Part shown: positions 31,074 through 39,858 of the stretch, one piece after another
Position numbering within the stretch: position 1 is the stretch's first letter
Layout of the letters: each line of letters starts with the position of its first letter
NCBI GenBank assembly: GCA_023091735.1
Contig: JALKBU010000080.1
Location: 27,177 to 91,176, forward strand
Direction of reading: 5' to 3'
DNA from: Trichomonas tenax
Lineage: Eukaryota > Parabasalia > Trichomonadida > Trichomonadidae
DNA length: 64,000 nucleotides
The notes under the pieces: generated by a model
What the model was told of the DNA's origin: nothing
Database searches by the model: none
Seen by the model: the letters and a program-made list of their open reading frames with translations, nothing else
Translations under genes and position numbers: made by a program

Positions 31074-34000
31074 TTAATCCGCTGAATGTTCAGAATAACT
31101 GTATGAGCTTTTGTATTCAGAGGATGATGATTCCTCCTCACTCTCATATGAAGATTCGTATTCATCACCTGAATCATTTTCTGTTGGTTTCGGTCCTTCA
31201 AGCTTAGTAAGGACTGAAATTTGATTATCACTATCTTCGTCATACTCAATATCGGAAATTTGTTCAATATCGCTTTGTTCATTTTCATCCATTATGGGAT
31301 CATCAAGAAGATCTTCATCATCATTTGTTTTATTTTGGGTGCTTCATTCATTCCAGGATCGTCAAGGAGATCATCTTCATCATATTTTCCATAACCATCA
31401 GATGTTTGCTTAAGTTCTCTTGTTACCACAGGATTCTCCTCCTCTGGAGCATCCGAGTTTGAATATGAATATTCATATGAATCAGAATCCTCATCTTGCT
31501 TTTGTGCGTTTTTCAGCTTTAAGTTTTTCCTCTTCCTCAACCTTCTTTTTTGCCTCTTCCTCTGCTTTGAGATGAGCTTCTTCAACAGCCTTCTTATGTG
31601 CTTCTTCCTCTGTTTTATTTCTTGATTCGTTGAGTGCCATGTCACGTACTTCTGTTTCATTGACGGATTCTTCGTTTATAATGTCAACCGATCTGGTTGT
31701 TATATCATGTGAAGATTCAACGAGAACTTCTTATTTCTCTCCATCGTTAAGTTCGATTGTTGAAATGCATCTTTCTTCAGATGAACATTCAATATCTTTC
31801 TCAATTCCGGCCAAATCTTTTGCAAGTAAAGTTCTCTTATTAAAATACTCAGTATCTGTGAGAGACTGAATTACCACCTTTGTGAAGTTTGGAATATAGA
31901 AAAGCTCCTTCAATAATTCATTTGTTTCAGTAAAGATGCTTGCAAGTGTTTGGCATAAATGAGCATCATTACTATCAACCATTCGAGTTAATGGTATCGA
32001 TAATGAGCGAAATGCGGCAATTGCTGTCAAGCGATCAAAGCCACCAATATATTGCTTAATTAGTTCTGAAAAACTATATATCTTCATTTGTAGCATTTCC
32101 GCTCTGATGTGTAAAATTATAAGCTGCCTCTTGACATCAGAATTGCAAAATAAGGAATTGCTTTGCATTATTGAACTTAAAAGACTCGCAAAGTGGAAGA
32201 AGTTTCATTCTAAACTGCTGTGGAAGATCAATTGTTAAAACGCTCATTAATGTTGTTTCACGCATATCAGGTACTGTATTTGTAAAGACATTACGTAAAA
32301 TATATTGCAATATAACTGTTGGTAATTTGACGATGTTTTGTGAAATAGCGACTTCGGCGCCTTTCCAGAGATGCGAATCTGGCATTACATTGAGACATGA
32401 CATTACATAAAGAACTGCAGATAAGAATGTAGAAATATCAAATGGAGCATTGCTTTCAGATATGTATTTGGACATTTTGATGATGATTTGAGGAACAATT
32501 TCACCATTCTTGATCAAATTGAATAAGAATGGGAATGGATTTTCTTCAGATGTAGAGCAAATCCATGCAATGAGATCAGTGAATTGTAAGTATTTTGGAT
32601 CATTAATAGAAAGAATAATGTAAAATGAAGGTTTCTTCCATTCATCTTTGTTTCATAAACTTCTGCAGTAAGCAATGGTTTGTTACGCTTATAAGCATAC
32701 TTGAGAATAATAGCTGGATTTGCAAACTTTGATGGAAGATTAATAATGAACGTATCGATGGTTTCGATTCTTGAAGAATATTTCATTACATAATTGAAGA
32801 ATTTTTCGTTGATGAAGAAAAACTTTGCCTATGGATCTTCTTCAATAACTTTTATGACAAATATATCCATTAATTTGTACTCTTCGAAAATAGTCACTGC
32901 TGAATTAATAAGATACTCATGTAATTCCAATTCTTTCGAGATAGAAATTAAATCATCGATAATGCGTGGTACTGAATTAATATCATTCTCTAGATTTCTT
33001 CTTGTGTCATCCTCCAAAATTGGTGCAAGTTCTTTCTCAATTATTAAACTTCTCATTTCCATTCCTGCTGGGAGATCCACTCCTGCTGTATCATCACCAA
33101 GAGTTGTAAGCTTGCATAATTCCAAAGCTTCTTTTGTGTTGTGCATTAATCTCAATGCATCCATTTTATCACCAAATGTATGGAAGAATAATGTCCATAT
33201 TATGTCACGTGCAATAACTCTGATGTGATCTGCAATTGAAACAAGTTGGCCTTCAACATCAATGAATGAATCTGTTCTCCTTCCCTGCGTGAACATGAAT
33301 ATTGTGCATGTGAAGTCTGAATAAACAATAACAACAATGGATTGAGAAATAAATCCAACAAAAAGCGGAATTTTTCAAGAGATTTGAAACAAATAAATTC
33401 TGGTTTAACACCATTTCTAATCTTGTAAATCATGATTTGATCAACTGTTGCTAATGCTACGTATAATGTTTCTGAGTCTGTTAAATAAAGAGCTGGAATC
33501 GCATTTGCAAATGGTAAATCAACGATAATATTAAAATTATTGAGTACATTAGCGATAATGAACTTAAACGGGAACGAAATACCAACTGCTCCGTAATATG
33601 TATTTGACAAACACGAAGATTGCGTTGATAAACCGGTGAATTTTTCTGGTGTTTTGAAAATCGGTGGTAAAACGAGATGTGATGGTGTGGTTGCGAAGTT
33701 GCACAGTTTTTGTTCGTCTACTGTTGCTCCCAAGAAGTTATTTTTTATATTGAACTTGATCAAATTTTTATCTTCATCGATAGCGACAACGCAGTCATCT
33801 TTTACGAAAGCAAGGTGTAACAATGACTTTCCAATCAGTCTGTTAACTGTTTTCCACACTTTATGCTCAAGAAGATCGAAAATAACTAAGCTTCCGCCTT
33901 TGAAGGCAATGGCATCGAAAGTGTGGGCTCCATTCATCGCGATTGCTATTGGATTTGTCTTTATTGTAAATGGTTTCGAAAATGTATCATTTATATCGTT

Positions 34001-34138
34001 GATTGCGTCGAATATTTTGATATATCCTTCAATATCTTAATAAAAGAAAATATTGTCATGAATTGATATTCCTTGGATCTTACGCTCCATGAAGAGACCT
34101 TTTATTTCACGCTTTAAAAGGAAACTCTTCTTCTGCAT
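31074..34138 (-). pseudogene. Propeller plus alpha-solenoid protein (Vps8-like), heavily broken
   Basis: A chain of same-strand fragments reads as one ancestral protein of about 1000 residues. It starts at ATG 34138 (MQKKSFLLKREIKGLF), has an in-frame TAA at 34037-34039, and continues with WD-like blades (EGYIKIFDAI, FKGGSLVIFDL, DEDKNLIKFNI). It then changes frame near 33300, 32820, 32515, 32150 and 31720. The middle is helical solenoid (LMHNTKEALELCKLT). The end is a Lys/Glu-rich then Ser/Asp/Glu-rich tail in two more frames, finishing at 31074. A beta-propeller followed by a long solenoid suits the HOPS/CORVET or coat-like trafficking families; Vps8-like is my best guess. Breaks are approximate. 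No trichomonad-type intron borders were seen at the frame changes. Confidence 0.65.
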
Positions 34139-34212
34139 CACGATTTCAATTTTTCGGAATTACAGTATCATAATAAAAGTGACATAAAATATGTCATATT
34201 TTATCTTGAATA

Positions 34213-34351
34213 TGTCATGTAAATTTCTTAATTATTTGTCAAATGAATAATAAAATTGAATTCTGTCATGTAAAAATTGAAGAATGGTGTCAAAAATGTT
34301 TAAATATGTCATGTAAATATAATCAATTTGATATAAATATGTCGTGTAAAT
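34213..34351. promoter_or_regulatory. Four TGTCRTGTAAA motifs in a divergent intergenic region
   Basis: Copies lie at 34213-34224, 34264-34274, 34307-34318 and 34340-34351, in the gap between the leftward Vps8-like pseudogene (start 34138) and the rightward MRH gene (34374 or 34428). All four share one orientation. They look like a tandem transcription-factor site. The function is inferred from clustering and recurrence elsewhere in the window. Confidence 0.5.
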
Positions 34352-34373
34352 ATTTATTTGTCAATATTTTTTG

Positions 34374-34946
34374 ATGTTATCATTTTGTGTTTTTACGAGT
34401 GCAAAACGTCCACAGTATAACATAATAATGGTATCATCAAAGAATGAAATGGTTTCTGGTAAAAATACGATCCGAATTCCAGGATATAGAGGAGAAGAAT
34501 TAATTTGTACTGAATCTGATAAAGTTAGACAGCCAACTTTCTCAGGAGACCCAAAAGAGCTTCTTTCTAAGTTCGATGGTAAATGTTTTATCACAGTTTC
34601 AGATGGTGAAAAATTCGAATTTTGTTATGGAGGAGAATCGAAACTTAACGGAGTTTCACTTGGATTTTATTCAGAATACGAAATCATAAATCGTCGATTA
34701 ACAGCAACAACAAGCGATGGTTATCAATGTGGAAACTCAACTTACATGCTAACTGCATATTTTTCATGTGATCACTTAGCCCCAAAGTTGCAACCTATAA
34801 TTCCTGCATTTTGGCATGACAAAGATGATAATTGTCATATTTTCACAGAAGTTTACAATAGACAACTATGTCGACATCAGAAGTTTGGCTATGCTTCGAC
34901 AATTGATGTAACATGCATGCCTAAGAACATTTATGAAAAATATTAA
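34374..34946 (+). CDS. MRH-domain protein (glucosidase II beta / PRKCSH-like)
   Basis: A 190-residue protein from the ATG at 34374. A second in-frame ATG at 34428 is a plausible start, because an initiator-like TCATTTT lies at 34380-34386. The cysteine pattern fits the mannose-6-phosphate-receptor homology fold: KCFITVSDGEKFEFCYGG, then SEYEIINRRLTATTSDGYQC, then YFSCDHLAP, a later LCRHQ and a closing IDVTC. It most resembles the PRKCSH/OS-9 branch, which binds mannose on N-glycans during ER quality control. No clear signal peptide (weak hydrophobic start only if 34374 is used) and no ER-retention tail (it ends YEKY) are seen, so location is uncertain. The fold assignment is inference from spacing. 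Confidence 0.6.
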   Translation: MLSFCVFTSAKRPQYNIIMVSSKNEMVSGKNTIRIPGYRGEELICTESDKVRQPTFSGDPKELLSKFDGKCFITVSDGEKFEFCYGGESKLNGVSLGFYSEYEIINRRLTATTSDGYQCGNSTYMLTAYFSCDHLAPKLQPIIPAFWHDKDDNCHIFTEVYNRQLCRHQKFGYASTIDVTCMPKNIYEKY

Positions 34947-36138
34947 TTTTATATATTTAATACTTTTCTATGATAGCTATTATTAGGATATGGTTATCAT
35001 TTCAAAAACTGTTTTTCTATAGTTCTCTCATTCAGAATATTATTTTCAGCAAATAACAAAAAATCACTTGAAAATATATGCAGAATTATACACAGTGTCA
35101 TTGCTTGAATACAGTATGTTTTAGTGATACTGTATTGCATAATATTATCCCAGAAATTTAATTTTTTGTTGAAATTCATTATAAACTTAATGTCTCTTTA
35201 TAGATATTGCGCATCAATGTTGTAACATGAAATTTCTGACAATAGCTGATAGGTCCATCATCGATTATATAATTCTAAATTAAAAAGAAGTGGGGGCGCA
35301 GAAAAATTTTAAACCAGAAATCCATATTGATATGGTATACTGTATAGGTCCTGCTGATGCTATATCCGAGAGGGATCTTGAAAATAACAAGTCTATGATA
35401 CATGAAAAATTGAGAGCTTCACCACAAAAAGTGACGCGTCCATTAATGGAATTTGTGGCGATTTTGGGATAAACACGATTTTAAAACTTGTGGTGAAGAC
35501 ACATGAATTGAAATTCATAACTATAAGATATAAACTCAAAAATTATGACTAAAATCAATTAGTTTATGTTGCTGCTAATATATTATTGTAATTGTGTTGA
35601 TTTACTGCTTTTATTTGATAACCAGTGGTGAATAAAAGGAATTTCTTGTGTTAAAGATAGTTTTTAGAGATATTTTCGAATCCAAAAAATATAAACATAG
35701 GGCTATGAGCGAATAATTGAAACCATGAATAGCCTAGAGCTCCCATAACTTATTTTGCGAGTAAATAGATTTCAAGGAGAAGTCATTGAATAAAATATTT
35801 AACAAAGACAAATTAAATATCTCAAAATTTGTTTAAAAATTATTTCCGGCCTGAGAAAGCATGATTTTTGGATTTTAAATCATCCAAGACGAGCAACTTT
35901 AGTAGAAAATTATAAATATCGCAGGAAATCTAGGTATAGAAGGAAATCGTGGTAATTGAAAATTTCCAAAAATTAAGAAAATTCAATCGATTTTAAGTCC
36001 AATCGAATCTACATAGGACACAATACATACCCATACTACAAGGTGAGGTAACATACCAAAAGTGAGGTTCTGCTTCCACACTTCTTATTAAAATAAAATC
36101 AAAAGAACCTTAATGTCAAAAAATAAAGTTACATAAAT
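34947..36138. other. AT-rich gene-free stretch
   Basis: No supportable gene. A 60-codon frame at 35290-35472 begins with GTG and has no homologue I recognise. A segment near 35955-35985 is an imperfect inverted partner of sequence near 36580-36605 inside repeat R1, hinting at an old inverted-repeat unit. Confidence 0.5.
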
Positions 36139-36512
36139 ATGCAAGAAAATCAAGCAGAATTAAAATATTTTGAGCATCTCAACAACCACAGGATGGAGAT
36201 GGAAAGGAAAATTGAAAATATTGAAACCAAATCGTTTAATAAGCTAAAAAAGCTGAAAAGAAAATTATTGGAATAGGTTTATGTATATTTATTTTGTTGG
36301 TCAATTTGATAATACGTTGGCGGTCTTCAATATATAATTATATGAATGCATCTCTTTCTGATCAGCACAAGATATTCCAAGAATCTTTTGACTCAATAAT
36401 GGGCATTACTGCTAATTGCTCATCAGAAAATTTCACACCTCTTAATTTCCCTAAGGTTATTGGTAAAAGTGAGAAAAGAAAAAGAAGATTTTTCATTTCC
36501 TTTGACGTATAA
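36139..36512 (+). pseudogene. Small coiled-coil/membrane protein, frameshifted, part of dispersed repeat
   Basis: Frame one starts at ATG 36139 (MQENQAELKYFEHLNNHRME), is helical and charged, and stops at TAG 36274. The adjoining frame carries a hydrophobic helix (IIGIGLCIFILLVNLII), then a polar domain ending in NFPKVIGKSEKRKRR at 36512. The two frames overlap at an A-rich tract near 36246-36260, so a one-base slip explains the break. Together they would give a small single-pass protein with an N-terminal coiled coil. The 3' part is duplicated at 47149-47355, which marks it as belonging to a dispersed repeat rather than a unique gene. Confidence 0.55.
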
Positions 36513-36660
36513 TATATCATTTAGGTATTATCGATCATATCTGTAATAAAGAAATTTTCATAAATGTTGAAAGTTCTTGGTTTTTTGAAATTTTCAAGAA
36601 AAATATAGAAATTTGCTCCAAAAACCTTAAGGTTCTGGTGCAGCCTTAAGATTTGAAACT
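36436..36660 (+). repeat. Dispersed repeat R1
   Basis: About 220 bases that recur at 47149-47355 in the same orientation. The phrase CACCTCTTAATTTCCCTAAG starts the best-conserved block (about 55 bases near-identical). The remainder is similar with small indels: ATAATATATCATTTAG..., GAAATTTTCAAGAAAAATAT and a GGTT-CTGGTGCAGC end. R1 contains the C-terminal coding part of the frameshifted small membrane protein. Confidence 0.75.
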
Positions 36661-36834
36661 CGAGATCAATTGTAATTTATACCGTCATAACTATGTCAAC
36701 TAAATCTCTATAGATTATACTATAAATAGTGAAAATTATAACTTCAGAATCCATTCATATGAGATAATTATAGAACTTTTTTCCGTGTGGAAAAATGATT
36801 AAAATCTTAGGGTCCGCTCCCCCTAAAAATTTTA

Positions 36835-38508
36835 ATGTTAGTAAAAAAAATGAGCACAACTTCTGAACCTCAAAAAAAGAAGAAGGCGCAAAAAACAGTG
36901 CTCGTAAACGTTGAAAACACGAACTACCCTTCAATTACTAGAAATGTGAAGAAAATGGGATGGAAAACCACAAAAAATTACGAAAAAACGATACTATTTT
37001 GGTACGATAACAATGTTTCCGTCGAAGTTTGTCTCTCTTTGTTCCCTTGGCAGTTCATAAACCATATTCCTGGCACTTACGTTATATCTCGCAAAGTTGA
37101 ATTGGCGCGAAATATGGAACGCATACAGAAGATGTTTCCGAAGCTTTACACATTTCATCCACGTTCCTTTGCTGTTCCTGCAAAAGCACTCGACCTCCAA
37201 CAGTACATGTCAACTGCATCGTTAAAAAATCGCACGTTTATTATAAAACCTGATTTAGGTGCTCAAGGAATAGGAATTTATCTGATCCAAGATCCTGATG
37301 ATGTGACGGAAATCACAGAGACATCAATCGCACAACAGTACATTCCACCACATCTTTTAGGAGGCTACAAATTCGATTTGAGAATTTATGTTCTCGTTTC
37401 AAGTGTAAACCCACTGAGAATATATACATTCAACGAAGGAATGGCTAGGTTCTGCACAGAGCCATATCAGAAGCCAAGGCCTGGAAATTTAAATCAAGTT
37501 TACATACATTTAACGAACTACTCAGTCAACAAAAAGAACGAAAAATTCGAACAACCAACAGACAAAGAATCAGATGATGGATTCAAGAGAACGTTCTCAA
37601 GTGTTCTCAATGATATGAAAGAAGAAGGTGTTGATACCGATAAGCTAATCAAAGATATGCATCAATTGATTGTGTTGACGATTATTGGCATTCATTCGTA
37701 TATAAGTCATTCTGTTCACACATCTTTCAGAGTTGATGATGGAAAGTCGCGCTGCTTTGAGATTATGGGTTATGACATTCTCATTGATAAAAAGAACAAA
37801 CCATGGCTTCTTGAGGTCAATCACTCTCCTTCTCTTCAATGTGATTCTCCGTTCGACAAACAATTAAAAGATTCCGTGATTTCAGGTGCAATGAAAATTA
37901 TGGATTTGAATCCACACTTCAAGAAGATTGTTACTGAACAGGAGAGATTGAAAACCCAGCAAAGAATCACTGGAAGAGCTAAAGACTCCCAAACAAAGCC
38001 AAACTATGATCCAGAGAAAGAATCTGAGATAGCAAAGACAACAGGATGGATTCAACTTTATCCTGTAATCGGCAATGATGAATTGCAGAAAATGTATGAT
38101 GAAGTACTGAAAGTCGAATCAGAGATTGCACCAATAGGTACAGATGAGACAATGGCAAGCAGGCAAAGAAGAGAAGCGATCCAAAAGAAGATCGAAGAGT
38201 CAGAAAAGAAAAATCAAATTCCTGAAAAGAAGAAATCAACAAAACCCAAGAAAGTTACAGAAGAACCACCAGTCACTGTCCAACCAAAGCCTTTAATGTC
38301 TAAAACTCCAAGATCGGTTCAATTACTAAGAGAAGCAAAGCTTGCAAGAATAAGATGTGATCAAATTCGTGAGCAGCACATGAAAAGTCAAGACGAGCTT
38401 CCTGATCCTGGAATTCCTCCTCCACCAAGTCTTCAAGCTTATTCAAGAACTGTGCCTCATGTTACAAAACCGAAGATAGCACCAAAGAATATTATTTTCG
38501 ATATATGA
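36835..38508 (+). CDS. Tubulin-tyrosine-ligase-like glutamylase (TTLL)
   Basis: A 557-residue protein from ATG 36835; a second ATG at 36850 is equally possible and no initiator decides. The TTL ATP-grasp domain spans about residues 20-365. Visible motifs are FIIKPDLGAQGIGIYLIQ (ATP-binding lysine and glycine loop), QQYIPPHLLGGYKFDLRIYV, IYTFNEGMARFCTEPY, HLTNYSVNKKN and PWLLEVNHSPSLQCD (metal-binding Glu/Asn). These are typical of TTLL polyglutamylases of the TTLL6/9/13 type, which add glutamates to axonemal tubulin. The C-terminal 190 residues are basic, Pro/Lys-rich and disordered, likely for microtubule binding. Enzyme class is sure; glutamylase versus glycylase subclass is inferred from resemblance. 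Confidence 0.9.
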   Translation: MLVKKMSTTSEPQKKKKAQKTVLVNVENTNYPSITRNVKKMGWKTTKNYEKTILFWYDNNVSVEVCLSLFPWQFINHIPGTYVISRKVELARNMERIQKMFPKLYTFHPRSFAVPAKALDLQQYMSTASLKNRTFIIKPDLGAQGIGIYLIQDPDDVTEITETSIAQQYIPPHLLGGYKFDLRIYVLVSSVNPLRIYTFNEGMARFCTEPYQKPRPGNLNQVYIHLTNYSVNKKNEKFEQPTDKESDDGFKRTFSSVLNDMKEEGVDTDKLIKDMHQLIVLTIIGIHSYISHSVHTSFRVDDGKSRCFEIMGYDILIDKKNKPWLLEVNHSPSLQCDSPFDKQLKDSVISGAMKIMDLNPHFKKIVTEQERLKTQQRITGRAKDSQTKPNYDPEKESEIAKTTGWIQLYPVIGNDELQKMYDEVLKVESEIAPIGTDETMASRQRREAIQKKIEESEKKNQIPEKKKSTKPKKVTEEPPVTVQPKPLMSKTPRSVQLLREAKLARIRCDQIREQHMKSQDELPDPGIPPPPSLQAYSRTVPHVTKPKIAPKNIIFDI

Positions 38509-39336
38509 TTGTTTATATTATAAATTATTTGTTTTCATGTTTATTTTTATAATTAACAAATTTATTTTGTTTTTGAAAGATTTTAATGAATAACATGTGA
38601 TGAAAACATTGTATATAAGCTATACTATGAATGTGAAGCTTTAATATAAAAGAATATAAAATATTAAAATCGTATCTTTAAATCTGAAGTTTTTGCGGTT
38701 TGTAAATATTCTTTTTATAGTAATTCTAATCTATTTTCATATAGAAATGAGGACAATAAGAATCAATATTGTTTTGATATTTTTCAAGAGTGATTATATT
38801 ATTTTTTGTCTTATGCGATATATAGAATAGAAGAACCGCATATGATATTTATAGTTTATTTGATCTAATTAGCATCAAAATTTGGAGAAAGACAATTAAT
38901 AAACCTTATTTTAGTTGAAAACTTCTTTAAAATGTTTGTAGATATTAAATTTTGATGCTACCGAAAGTTGTCACGAAAAAGTAACACAAAAGTGGCACGT
39001 AAACATGAATATTTGACAAATAAATATTTACTTGGCATGAGATTATAAATGATTATTGGAAGAATGATAGCCTATATTTGTTTAAATTTACTTTGAAAAG
39101 AAAAATTAAGTGCTTCATTGGCACTGGTAGCCAAAATGCTAGCAATCCAGTCCACAGTTCTTCATTTCAGACTCGATCTTCGAAATAATCAGCGATTTAC
39201 TCTACAGAATGCTTCTCAAAAGAAGAACTGTGGACGGGATTGCTAGCACCTTAGCTACAAGTCCCAATCAAGAATTTAATTTTGCTCTTCAGAGGCGTTC
39301 TGAAGTGGAAATCTTTGATTTCTTAATGATGGTGTA
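38509..39336. other. Intergenic stretch upstream of element B
   Basis: AT-rich; no gene seen. It contains the words TTTGACAAATAAATATTTACTTGGCATG near 39013-39040 (a diverged form of the TTTACATGKCA motif). It also contains a 38-bp imperfect inverted repeat at 39125-39260, listed separately. Confidence 0.6.
39125..39260. repeat. 38-bp imperfect inverted repeat (foldback)
   Basis: Arms at 39125-39162 and 39223-39260 match at 33 of 38 positions, with core GCTAGCAATCC and GTCCACAGTTCTT, around a 60-base loop. It lies about 80 bases left of element B's target duplication. It could be a small foldback transposon or a structured RNA. No ORF. Confidence 0.75.
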
Positions 39337-39353
39337 TGAAAGTGATTGAATAT

Positions 39354-39806
39354 TGTTGGGTATAATAAAGAGTCACGAAAAGTGACGTGTTTACATGGCA
39401 AATGTATTTCATTTTGACATGTAAAATTGGTTAGCTAATTAGAATCTGTATTTATAAAGTTCAATTAAACTTGTTATAGAATCTAAAAATCTTATTAAAG
39501 AGTCTATCATGCTTGCTAGATCGTATAATAAGCTTGTTATAGTTCATTTCAAGCTTGTTATAGATCATTTCAAGCTTGTTATAGTTAATTTCAAGCTTGT
39601 TATAAATCATTTCAAGCTTGTTATAAATCATTTCAAGCTTGTTATAAATTATTTCAAGCTTGTTATAAATCATTTTAAGCTTGTTAGAGAGTCTATCAAG
39701 CTTAATAGAACACCCTTTGTTAAAAAGGCAGACTTTACATGTCAAACCATATTTATAACTGCCATGTAAACACATCACTTTTCGTGACTCTTTATTATAC
39801 CCTACA
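39354..39806. mobile_element. 453-bp TIR element B with 17-bp target duplication
   Basis: The inverted ends (39354-39400 and 39760-39806) match at 45 of 47 positions, starting TGTTGGGTATAATAAAGAG on the left and TGTAGGGTATAATAAAGAG on the right read inward. TTGACATGTAAA follows further in on both sides. It is flanked by 17-base direct repeats at 39337-39353 and 39807-39823 (15 of 17 identical; core AAAGTGATTGAATAT). GTGACGTGTTTACATGGCA at 39382-39400 is identical to that in element A and lies at almost the same distance from the end. The interior is a 21-bp tandem array. The element lies only 52 bases upstream of the ankyrin gene start, so its right end is in that gene's promoter. Confidence 0.85.
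39530..39697. repeat. Tandem array of eight 21-bp units inside element B
   Basis: The unit is AAGCTTGTTATAAATCATTTC with a few substitutions, repeated eight times from 39530 to 39697, plus degenerate units at both edges (AGAGTCTATC borders both sides). Because 21 is a multiple of three, both strands read as open heptapeptide repeats (for example YNKLEMI on the minus strand). This creates spurious ORFs. Confidence 0.9.
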
Positions 39807-39858
39807 CAAAAGTGATTGAATATGATGTAAATTAAGACGTCGACATTCAAAAGAATTA

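Noticed and set aside
31074..34138. Spliced gene explanation for the broken Vps8-like region
   Set aside because: No GTATGT...ACTAACACACAG-type intron borders were seen at the frame changes; breaks look like indels and stops.
35290..35472. 60-codon ORF starting with GTG
   Set aside because: No ATG, no recognised domain, isolated in AT-rich sequence.
39530..39697. Possible CRISPR-like array
   Set aside because: Units are contiguous 21-bp tandem repeats with no unique spacers, in a eukaryotic genome.
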